NCBI GenBank assembly: GCA_003008705.1
Contig: PDUO01000038.1
Span: 1-64,000, forward strand
DNA: 64,000 bases
Reading direction: 5' to 3'
From: Pezicula radicicola
Taxonomy: Eukaryota > Ascomycota > Leotiomycetes > Helotiales > Dermateaceae
The position numbers and the translations under genes were made by a program. A model generated the notes under the pieces. It ran no database searches and had not been told where the DNA came from. It saw only the letters and a program-made list of their open reading frames with translations. Below are positions 24,045-33,036 of this stretch, in pieces. The stretch's first letter is position 1, and the number at the start of each line of letters is the position of its first letter.

Positions 24045-24590
24045 CGTGCGCAGCTGGCGGAAGCTTTTGGGAAACCACTCCTCGCCCACCGAGCTAAGCA
24101 TCTAAGCCTAGGGCTCGACTTAACGCAATGGGAACGGCATCTTCGGAGTTATAGCTTGAGTCGTATCGTACGCTCCTTAATCTTATCGTAGCCTCATCCT
24201 TACGAAGTATTCGCCCTCGATCAGCTGGATAATCACCTCGTCCTCGTATTTGACTCTTATCAAGCAAGCTCGCTAATCGCTCCGGACCGACCGGATCAAC
24301 ATTTTTGACTACAGTAGCAGCTTCCTTACCCGCCGGACCACCAACTTCTCATTGGTCCATAAGCTTCAAGAGTGCTGAGTTTCGAGCGCTCCTATCACCT
24401 GACTGACGCTCAGGTGACTGTCCTCGATCCGTCCGCAGATCTTTCGAACAGCGAATCTCGATACTTGGATAGCATGGAACAATGTATACGACTGCCTTCG
24501 ACCACCGAGGAAGAGCAATACGTCGTGGCGGAACGCACTAAGGGAATTAAGACAAGATCGCAGCCGAATCTAGAGCTGAGTTCGTGAGGA
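24045..24590 (+). pseudogene. Unidentified coding-like relic
   Basis: The plus strand reads in one frame as AQLAEAFGKPLLAHRAKHLS, LDLTQWERHLRSYSLSRIV, a TAG, then HPYEVFALDQLDNHLVLVF before a stop near 24310. A further open stretch at 24374-24585 includes HLTDAQVTVLDPSADLSNSE. Codon-like composition and higher GC than the flanks suggest a former gene or transposon protein. I do not recognise the family, and at least two stops interrupt it. Confidence 0.35.
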
Positions 24591-24795
24591 GATGGAGTGA
24601 CTGTTACCACTTACGTCTTGGCGTTTACAAATATTCGGGCGATGAGATGGGGAGGCATTAGGGTGTGTGTCTGGTCTGGCTGGAGCAGGCGGCAAGGAAG
24701 AGATCTTAGAAATGGACTTCTATGAACCCTCGATCACATTGAATATATGACATATGGTGGAATTGCAGAATGTGGTCAAAACCATGAATTGACGC

Positions 24796-25025
24796 TTGAG
24801 TGCTTGCTCCCATCAGGTGGGAGGCAAGTCGGGTTTATATATTAAAGGATTAGCACCTAGCATAGGCCCAAATCCATACAAAATAAGAGATTTAAGGTGC
24901 TATTTCATTAACGTAGAAATGGTGCCATATTGGGCCAGAATGGTCGAAATCAATATACGATTTCGGAGGGCTCAGCGGGGGCCAGGGCAACCAGAAATGA
25001 AGATATACTGAAAACACGTGATTAC
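24796..25025. repeat. Dispersed repeat family, copy 1
   Basis: It shares an ordered set of motifs with sequences at 25501-25742 and 36985-37232: a TTTATATA-like motif, then CCATACAAAATAAG (24876 onward), then GATATACTGAAAACACGTGA near its end. The spacing from CCATACAAAAT to ACACGTGA is about 140 bp in all three copies. No open frame is conserved. It is a diverged dispersed element of unknown type. Confidence 0.5.
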
Positions 25026-25029
25026 GGGC

Positions 25030-25440
25030 CGACAAATTCTGTAGTTAGCTAGCTAGAGTCCTAAGTTAAGTAGAATATTAGAGGGGAGTTATACTACCTA
25101 TCTTAGAACAAGCTAATACTATAATAGGGTTAGATGTAGATAAGGAATAAGAATTTATATCTGTTAGTTTATTAAATATACCTCTTATAGGGCTAATAAG
25201 GTATATACTTATTAAGCTATATACTAAAAGCTTAAATAATATCATTTAAAGTACTTCTAAGTTTATTTTAAAATAAAAGAATATTTTTAGACTTAAATTA
25301 TATAATTTTTAATTACTTTTACTTATACTTAAGTAAATTATATATAAGTAATAAGATATAAATTAAATAAAGTAATTTATATTATTTTTCTACCACTCTT
25401 ATTCTTATCCTAGTTACTTTAAGTAATACTAAAATTCACA
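25030..25440. repeat. AT-rich RIP-like tract
   Basis: TA-rich sequence with no coding potential separates the first two copies of the dispersed repeat. Composition matches the other RIP-like tracts of the window. Confidence 0.55.
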
Positions 25441-25500
25441 ATCTAGATGTACTAGTTATTAAACTACGACTTTGTGGAAATTGTATATGCATATAATGAA

Positions 25501-25742
25501 TGAATTGTGAGTACTTGCCCTCTGAATAAGAGGTTAAGTAGTAGGCTATATATTCTAAATGAGAGGCATCGAATTAATCCCGAATACCATACAAAATGGG
25601 TGATTTGTCATGTAAATGGCTTGCGTAAGCCTAGTTACAGATTGGGGAGAAATGATTCAGAGTTTACAAATCAAGAAGGATCAAATATAAAGCTAATATG
25701 AGGATATATCCCATGCGATAGTTCTGACACGTGACTTATGGG
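25501..25742. repeat. Dispersed repeat family, copy 2
   Basis: It contains GGCTATATATTCTAAATGAG, then TACCATACAAAATGGG near 25585, and closes with ATGAGGATATATCCCATGCG, followed by ACACGTGACTTATGG. Order and orientation match copies 1 and 3, with substantial divergence between them. Confidence 0.5.
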
Positions 25743-25801
25743 CAACACTAGTTTATAGCGTTGTTAGTGCTGTTACTATCATTTCGCCAACTACCAACAC
25801 C

Positions 25802-26872
25802 TTATTGTGTTCTCGAGCCCACCCAGCCTACATGCGGAGGATCTACAGGATTAACCCTGCCGACAAGTAGAGGGTCACTGACGGTATAGGGGAAAGCTGG
25901 AAGCTGATCCTTGGGAATATCCAAGGTAGAAGCAAGAACCTCTCGTGAGAGTGCCGAAGCTGACGTCCGGAAGCCGACATCTCCAGGAGTATTTTGATCA
26001 AAAAAGAGAGCCCAGTGGATGGGTTCACTTCCAATAACCTCAATCTGATGGGGATATGCCACAGGGACGAAGTACACGTCTCCTGGTTTCAGGTAGTAGG
26101 TGTCGACCGAGCCATCAGGATCCATTACTGACATTCGTCCTTGGCCTTTGTGTACATATCCCATCTCTGCTGTTGTCGGATGCCAATGAGGCTCCCGCAT
26201 GCCCACCTCCGGAATTCTGAGAGAGTACATAGCCATATTATCGAGATCAGGCCAATATTGAAGTTTCGCAGTTTTGGCGGATCCATGGGAGGATTGGATT
26301 GGTGCTACCATGCCCTCCACATTGAATTTATGGGTATTGGGTAGATGTGCAGTGACAGGAACTTCGGCTCTGCCTTCACGTTTAACAATGTATTTTGGAG
26401 CGGTGCTACGCCGAAAGGAGGCAAAGACTTCTGCTTTCATATCGTATGTGTTGCCAATAACCGCATCAGTAAAGGCCCCAAAGGAAGCAGCTAAAGAGAA
26501 GTCTTCTGGCTTCTCGTGACGGAAGGCGATTATGACCTCTGCCTCTTCGTGGCCAACATTCTCGATATGATGCAGGGCGCCAGATTCGACGTGGAACATC
26601 TCACCACTGTTAATACCGAAGTCGGAGAACTTGTTGCCGGTGGCCAGGATAGAGATCATCAAAGTGCCTCTGATGCAGTAGGCAAGCTCGTTGGCATTGG
26701 CGAGCCAGTGAGGCTCTCGGATGGATCCTGGAGCGAGAACAAGTCTTTGGATTGACAGGTTCTTGAGTATGGGAAATTCCGTCGCAGTGGTCTGTTGGAT
26801 AGAACCCAGCCCAGTGTCGTAGACTGGTGTGGATTCTCGGAGATGAAATACATGTTTGGAATGGGACGTCAT
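25802..26872 (-). CDS. Bicupin, oxalate decarboxylase-like
   Basis: A single-exon 356-residue protein with two germin-type cupin domains. Domain 2 carries a full metal site: REPHWHPTTAEMGY (His229, His231, Glu236) and His275 in VAYPHQIEV. Domain 1 reads REPHWLANANELAYC, keeping His55 and Glu62 and a His at 101-102 but with Leu57 in place of the second His, so its site lacks one ligand. There is no signal peptide, unlike secreted oxalate decarboxylases. Bicupins of this group bind Mn or other metals and act on oxalate or other small carboxylates; the substrate here is not proven. The frame is intact and ends TAA. It sits alone between the dispersed repeat and the 46-bp hairpin. Confidence 0.88.
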   Translation of the reverse strand: MTSHSKHVFHLRESTPVYDTGLGSIQQTTATEFPILKNLSIQRLVLAPGSIREPHWLANANELAYCIRGTLMISILATGNKFSDFGINSGEMFHVESGALHHIENVGHEEAEVIIAFRHEKPEDFSLAASFGAFTDAVIGNTYDMKAEVFASFRRSTAPKYIVKREGRAEVPVTAHLPNTHKFNVEGMVAPIQSSHGSAKTAKLQYWPDLDNMAMYSLRIPEVGMREPHWHPTTAEMGYVHKGQGRMSVMDPDGSVDTYYLKPGDVYFVPVAYPHQIEVIGSEPIHWALFFDQNTPGDVGFRTSASALSREVLASTLDIPKDQLPAFPYTVSDPLLVGRVNPVDPPHVGWVGSRTQ

Positions 26873-27191
26873 TGTGCTTTTGTAACTTGAAGTGTGAATT
26901 GAAGGACTAGTAGTTTATGGTGTCAGTGAGGAGTACTTCACTTTATATATGAATCTCCATCCAAGCAGAAGTCACAAGCATGAGGTCGAATTCTTTACAA
27001 AGCTTAGAATAACTTGTTCGAAGCTAATTCCATGTGTTGTAAAAGCAGTAACCGGAGCCCAAGGATTTAGATATTTTTAAGCTCTAGAAGGATCTTGGTT
27101 TCAAAAAAACCAGGAGGACGGTTTTGAAATAGGTACTGCTTGGACAAGTGTTTTGCGCTCAGCTCTGTGTTGCTTACTGCGGACCACAACC

Positions 27192-27302
27192 ATACTTCGT
27201 ACTGGCCCAAATAAACCCTAATTTTTCGTCTGAGCGCCTAACCAGAATATGGTATTGCGCTCAGACGAAAAATTAGGGTTTATTTGGGCCAGTACGAAGT
27301 AT
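27192..27302. repeat. Perfect 46-bp inverted repeat (hairpin MITE)
   Basis: Left arm 27192-27237 and right arm 27257-27302 are exact complements, separated by a 19-base loop. The arms begin ATACTTCGTACTGGCCCAAA and include CCCTAATTTTTCGTCTGAG. A 111-bp foldback of this perfection suggests a recently moved foldback-type MITE or a recent inverted duplication. TA pairs lie at both outer ends. Confidence 0.9.
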
Positions 27303-29003
27303 TTCCTATCCCATAAAGTCCAAGTGTTGCGACTCCCTTCCAAGCTAACTATAGACCGGATGAAGTTTATCACTAGACCAACGTAAGAATCGAGGGCAGT
27401 GACATGTAGCGTATTACCGCACCATCTCATCCAATTCGGATGTTCGCTGGGAGGTTTAAAAGTTCAGCTAAAGGACATAGTTAGTTGGATAGTCTAAAGG
27501 GCCCACCGAAATCTACGCGATCTCATCTGATTACTTCGTAGCATTTTCGCGTGAACTGTTAGTAAGCTGAATTCAGATTTGTCGAAATGGTATGGTGGTA
27601 TGGTATTTTTACTCTGACATCGGTCGGAGCTACCGAAACTAACCGAGTAATCAATTAAGCGAGGATAATAAAAATAGGGGTAAGAACTTCTTACAGTCCT
27701 GTGCACAGAGTGAAACTATTCTTTGGCTAATGTATAATAAGCCCCTGATTGCCAAGGAAACTCAGTTTTGTGTTCATTCGCGACTCTAAGCCTCGTCTGT
27801 GCTAAGTACTCACAAGAAGTCAAAATAGCAAGAAACAAAACCTACAGCAGCAAGTTATGGCTAGGTCCAAAAGCGATATGGAACAGCAGTAGCAGAATAA
27901 AAAGGACGCAATACATACTATTAATATCGACTTAGGACATAAGGCTTATCTTTGTGGCAAGTTAAAAGGAAGTCTTTGAAATTCGTGATTCGTAGCTCTC
28001 CATATGCTCTGAGATCAAAAGTTATTGTTGCCCAAAGCAATGTTTTACAAAGTTCGAGAAAAATGTCTCCGTCTCTGCGATTGCCATATTCTTCTCTGCT
28101 TCCGAGTTTATCTGTGCGGTCGGCTGTCTCCACTCCCACCCGCATTGCGTCTTCTGAAACTGATCCTCGATTTCATTAATCCGGATCCGGGCTCGTCTGC
28201 ATACCATCTGAAACCCAGCACCTGGTCATGTTGTCAACCTTGGAGAATTGTTTTCTCCAAAGAAGCAGAGCGTCGGTAGGTATTCTACGCAGCACGGTGG
28301 TAATTAGATTTTCAAGAGATGCTTTGTTTTGCAGCTGTGCTTCCCTTGAAAACCCTTCCGCGTATACTATCTTTAGCGCCCGTATTTTGTACCGTGTTAC
28401 TTTACTCGTCTACGCAGGGCAGGTCAGAGGGATAGAAGCTCACTTCGCAAAATGCTAGTAGAGCGAGGCTTAAATTTCTTATCGATTGGGATCTTGTGAT
28501 AGGAACAGCACATGCCGCCATCTTGAGATCTATCCCCTCCCTTGTACTGTAAATTGATCGCTTAACGTGTCTCAGAGGCAAATATGGTAAGTTTATTGGC
28601 TAGAACTACTCTGTTTGATCGATACCTTGTTGCACGTCCCCGTGGCCTAAGCGTTGGCCAACATACAAGGGAGGGGATAACCGTGCACTATTTAATGAAG
28701 ATGTCTTCTGCATTGATGTTTTATAACAATCCCATCTTACAAAAGCTTATATTTGCCAAATCAGACTGCTTAGAGGTAGATACGCATGTTTTCATATGAC
28801 AGGGCCTTGTTTTGCAAAGTACTTCAAGAAGATCGAAACAACTGCCAAGGGAATTGATTCTTTATCTTGCTGGAGCTGAAGGAGCAAACCTTCAAATGGC
28901 AATATCAGGTATGATAATCTTTGCGCTTTGGATCTTTACATATCTTTCGTTCTTCTACGACGTATTTACTGCTTCTAGAACTATAACTTTCCACTCTTTT
29001 GAC
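27303..29003. other. Intergenic, upstream of the Cys-rich repeat gene
   Basis: There is no recognised gene. Short open frames on both strands at 27920-28460 lack motifs and splice structure. At 28910-28979 a GTATGA...TTCTAG pair could be a 5'-UTR intron of the gene starting at 29004; splicing it would end an upstream ATG (28896) at once. Confidence 0.4.
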
Positions 29004-29945
29004 ATGGCACCCTCAAGCAGCCCCTGGAGTCGACTGGCATCTGCCGAAGATAATATAAGACCGCAGCCTACTGGTTCGGAGTATCTTCTCGTGCAGCAAC
29101 AGCCAATTCCTCTCCCACCAATGACGCATTCAACACAATATTCTTCAACTATGGATATCGAGGATGGATCTAGGACAAAAAACAGTAGAAAGAATAGAAG
29201 TGGAATTCAATGGGTTCCTTCTAATATCTATTCTTGTTTGACTAGTTGGGCCTGTTTTGATCGATTTTGCGACCGGTTTTGTGATAGGATGTGTGATCGG
29301 ATGTGTGATCGTAAGTATTTTTGGGAGGTCTCATTCCAACCGAAAGTCCTATCACGTCTTGAAGAAGTACCACTGACCTCTGTTCTAAAAAGGTTGCTGT
29401 GATCGTATGAGCTTCTTTCTATTTAAATCAATTGCCCCAAGTCTTTCGTCAATACGCAACTACTAACTTTTAACGTGAAAGGCTTCTGTGATCGTAAGTT
29501 GCCCTTTCAGATGCGAGACTCTCTGTACTATTTTTACCAGTGTTTCTTTTTAAAAGTTTGAGTTTTCTATATCTTTTATTTTTAGAGAAAGCAATACTAA
29601 CTGTGGATCAAACAGGCTGCTGTGACAGATTTTGTGATAGGTGCTGTGACAGGTGTTGTGATAGATGCTGCGACCGTAAGTATTTTCAGTGAGGCCATTC
29701 TTATTACAAGTAATTTGTAGAGCCTTGAGATAGCTTCAATCCCGGAAGCGTACCTCATAGCTTCTGCAGAACAGAAGAAGCGATACTGACCGGAGAACAC
29801 ATTAGGATGTTGTGATCGCTGCTGTAATCAATGCTGCGACAGGTACGTACTATACCTTCAAAAGCTGGGAGCTGACTGGCATCTGCTAATGCGTGGACAT
29901 AGATGCTGTGGGGAATGCTGTCACCTCTTTGGACAAAGGTCCTAG
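29004..29945 (+). CDS. Cys-rich R-x-C-D tetrapeptide-repeat protein, micro-exons
   Basis: Six exons (29004-29310, 29393-29404, 29482-29493, 29616-29675, 29806-29842, 29903-29945) join to 156 residues. Residues about 1-85 are hydrophilic (start MAPSSSPWSRLASAEDN). From about residue 86 to the end there are 17 tandem tetrads of the form R-[F/M/C]-C-D, giving runs such as CDRCCDRFCD, closing RCCGECCHLFGQRS. Exons 2 and 3 are only 12 bases, one tetrad each; exon 4 is 60 bases, five tetrads. Introns 1-4 all split an Arg codon after its first base; intron 5 splits an Arg codon after its second. Donors are GTAAGT, GTATGA, GTAAGT, GTAAGT and GTACGT. Branch sites CTGAC, TACTAAC, TACTAAC, TACTGAC and CTGAC precede each acceptor. 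I recognise no family. Paired cysteines with Asp suggest metal binding or a disulfide-rich rod. The start at 29004 is preferred; the frame is open upstream. Confidence 0.85.
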
Positions 29946-30084
29946 TTCGAGAATCATTAGGTTTATTTGGTTGACTAAACCTAACCGCTCAGTGCTTCTG
30001 CTCTGTCGGACTTTCATGGCATAGCAGTCTTGACGTAGCTAATTTCTAACTCATCCTACATCTGTTAGCTTATTATCTTCATCT

Positions 30085-30883
30085 CTATTCAACAGGATAA
30101 CATACCTCCAAGTCCCTAGGCTGAATTAAGCCCCGAATACCCTCGCTCACCAAGCCCGGGTGGCCTCTTACCAGAGCCCTATACTCCGGTGCGCCGGGTC
30201 TCACGACATTATCCGCTACAACCACTGTATTCTCCTTCAACAGGCCCAACTGCTCACAGACCTTAAAATCAGCAACATATAACATTTCTACATGATCCAA
30301 GAATAACATATTATAACCCGCCACCTTTCCGTCAGTCTTCAACCTCTTCAAAGACTCCTCGGCTGGGCCAACTACCACTGTCACCGGCCCTTCCAGTCCC
30401 GCGAGGTCGATGAGCTCTCGGGCGATAGACGCGAACTCGCCATTCATCTCCAAACTCCACACCTAAAGGTCTTTCACATCGGCACTCGCGCGACGCATCG
30501 CATCAGCAAATAAAATGGCCGAATAGCCCAAATATCCACCGAGCTCAATCACGGCTTCAGGCTTCTCTTTCTCGACGAGCGAGGACAAAATACTGGCTTT
30601 GTGCGGCCCAACGCTGATGAGGAAGTCATGCTTGAAGGAGAACTCATCGATCACCTCAAGGAGTTTCACAGAATTTCCGCGGATTTCAGATAGTTTTGGG
30701 TGAGAGAGGACGAATTTGAGGAGTTCTTGCTCGTGGCCGTCATAGGACTGTGAAGTTAATTGGTTTTATGTGAAGAGGGGGGTTACGTGTCAAGTGATTT
30801 ACTTACTTCGATGCCGGTTTCAATGGGTTCTTAATGGAGGGATACATCTTAACTATCGGTTCAAAGTCCGGTTGGGAAGCCAT
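30085..30883 (-). pseudogene. COMT-type O-methyltransferase, stop and frameshift
   Basis: This is an SAM-dependent catechol-type O-methyltransferase. Exon 1 (30883-30807, MASQPDFEPIVKMYPSIK) is joined across a 59-base intron to SYDGHEQELLKFVLSHPKLS, KHDFLISVGPHK and the SAM motif VIELGGYLGYSA. After ADAMRRASADVKDL comes an in-frame TAG (30463-30465), and the protein continues VWSLEMNGEFASIAREL, the metal-site region LFLDHVEM and VVVADNVVRPGAPEY to the end at 30085. In exon 1, AACCCATTG reads one base short of the expected NPIETGIE, so a frameshift is also present. Two independent lesions make it a probable pseudogene, but the rest is well conserved, so decay is recent. It is divergent from the PNPO gene, 644 bp away. 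Confidence 0.85.
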
Positions 30884-31527
30884 GTTGATAGGGTATGAAT
30901 ATTAAGAGGAGGGAGGGAAGGTTTAGGATGTACTGTAGAGAGTGCAGGATGTTTCTCTCATAAGATACTTCGTAGACAAACAAGAGACGGTATAGTTCGC
31001 TTGTAAGACGGAGAAAGTAACGATTACTCCGTACGGAGTAGAGTACTTCGAGAGCTAATACGTTCATTCATTCATTCATCCATTCATTTCCGTAATAAGT
31101 ACGCTATGGAGAATTATTCTGTCGGGGTTGTTCAGACTATGTTACAGGCTTCTGTGCCCTGGAGATGAGCGAAAGGAGCCTGTCACCTACCTGAAAGCAC
31201 TGTAAAGCGTTGCTACAGGAGGCGAGATAGGGACCGTATTTATTTCCGGGGCGTTGACCCGCCTGTAACCGAGTTCCGGGGAACACATCACACATCACGC
31301 AATCACAGAAGCCCAACCCAGCCTTGCATGCGAGGCTACTCAACGAGAACGAGGCTACCCTGAAAAAATGTAAGATTCAATGTACGGGGGGCTACAAACC
31401 ACACCACTTCAATCCCATCTTTTCTCCCTCACACCACCATCAAGTCGGCTTTCTTCCTCACTTCTGTTCTTCTTCTTCTTCTTCCTGAATGCGTATCTCA
31501 GCCATTCGTCTTCGTCCAGTCCCCAAC
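30884..31527. promoter_or_regulatory. Divergent promoter region with 16-bp palindrome
   Basis: This region separates the O-methyltransferase (minus) from PNPO (plus). TACTCCGTACGGAGTA at 31025-31040 is a perfect 16-bp palindrome. (ATTC)n tandem repeats follow at 31065-31090. Just before the PNPO start is a long pyrimidine tract with (TTC)n, common in fungal 5' UTRs. The palindrome may be a binding site or a repeat footprint. Confidence 0.45.
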
Positions 31528-32454
31528 ATGGCTCTCCATCCGCCTCAAAATGCCAACAAACTGATCTGTTCGTACGCCTCCATAACCCCACTTCTGCACT
31601 CTGACTCTGACTCTGATCAACATAGTCGCACCTGCCAACGACAAGACGAACTCCCAAGCCGAGCAATATACCAAAGGCGCTCTTGAGCGATCTCAACTCG
31701 ATAGCAATCCTCTGACCCAATTCCATACTTGGTTTTCGCACGCTCAATCCAATGGCGTCCACCAACCCGAAACCGTGTGCCTCTCTACAGCTTCCCTCCC
31801 TTCCGGTCGCGTCAGCGCACGAATGGTATATCTGAAAGAGTTGGACACCAAGGGCTTTGTGATATACAGTAATTTTGAAACAAGCAAGAAAGCACAAGAT
31901 ATCGCCAACGGAAACAAATGGGCCAGTCTGACGTTCTGGTGGAGGGAATTGGAGAGGCAGGTTAGAGTTGAAGGCCGCGTCGAGAGGTTAGTTAGTACTC
32001 TTCTCGTTTTCGAGATGCCTGCATGGGAGATCGTCGTTGCTCGCACACCATGTTCTCTGAATTCTCCGAGTAACCACAAATATCCGGGCTGACAAACCGC
32101 ATGAATGGAGTTTTGCTAACGCGCACGTCCAGGATGACGGCAGAAGAGGGTCAGGCCTATTTCAATACGCGGATCCGGGGGTCGAGAATAGGTGCTTGGG
32201 CAAGTCCGCAAAGCCAGGTGCTTGAGAGTAGAAAAGAACTAGAGAAGCGGGTCGCCGATGTGGAGAAACGATTCGAAGGCCAGGAAAAGATCCCAATCCC
32301 TGAGTTCTGGGGAGGTTTGAGGATTATACCAGAGATGGTAGAATTCTGGCAAGGCCGGGAGAGTAGATTGCACGACCGCTTTGTATACAGTAGGGAAGGG
32401 GAAGGCGAAGCAGTATTAGATGGAGAGTGGAAGATTGAACGGGTGAGCCCATAG
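31528..32454 (+). CDS. PDX3: Pyridoxamine 5'-phosphate oxidase
   Basis: FMN-dependent oxidation of pyridoxine/pyridoxamine 5'-phosphate to PLP, the last step of the vitamin B6 salvage pathway, in the cytosol. Three exons (31528-31567, 31626-31986, 32133-32454) give 240 residues without a stop. Motifs in order: KLIFAPANDKTNSQAEQY, the FMN/substrate segment GRVSARMVYLKELDTKGF, VIYSNFETSKKAQDI, WASLTFWWRELERQVRVEG, the RGSRIGAWASPQSQVL segment, PEFWGGLRIIPEMVEFWQG and RLHDRF near the C-terminus. The length and C-terminal RVSP match fungal homologues. An in-frame ATG at 31489 exists, but 31528 has the better context and family fit. This is a housekeeping gene and is intact, so it argues against pervasive sequencing error here. 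Confidence 0.95.
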
Positions 32455-33036
32455 ACCATGTAGACAGGAATGCATTGTGCATCACCGGCACCACTTAATA
32501 TCGTGGTCAGAAGGTTCTTACAGGTTATGGGACAGTTCTCTGGCTTTGTGCAACTACTTGAAGTCTTGAACTTTGTTATGGCTGTTGGACCATCTCGACC
32601 CTCGCGTATACTTAGTTCTTCGACATTTACAAGTACATTTACAAGTACAGTACAATCAACTAGGCCTTTTGAGAGAAATTATCAACACCAGCTAGCTATG
32701 TTGTATGCGTCTGGCAGAAGAAGTTCAATCATTTTCTGGTAAAAATTCATAGACTGTCACCCCGCATTAGACTACTCAAAGAAGTTTAGTGAAGTAATTA
32801 CCACATACCTATTGTAGCTACAGTACCAGTCACCCCGCATCCCATCTTCCCCGCGCAACCCCCCAACCCAACATGGTAATGGACGGACTACCTACCCTAA
32901 GTACTGTACATTTTGTCGCGCACCAAGGTCATTGAAGATGTGAAGAGCGATGATTATTAAAGCTGGCAGATTTCCGTTGTTCAGAGTTCGATGCAAGGGA
33001 CTTCGACATCACAACTTCATATACACGAAACCTGCG
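32455..33036. other. Intergenic region
   Basis: Between PNPO and the glycosidase gene. It contains a short ACATTTACAAGT duplication near 32628 and pyrimidine-rich sequence before 33037. No other feature was seen. Confidence 0.5.

Noticed and set aside
28812..29003. N-terminal extension of the tetrapeptide gene with a hydrophobic helix
   Set aside because: The extension lacks an ATG at its beginning. A plausible 5'-UTR intron (28910-28979) would end translation from the ATG at 28896. The ATG at 29004 is simpler, although a membrane-anchored form is not excluded.
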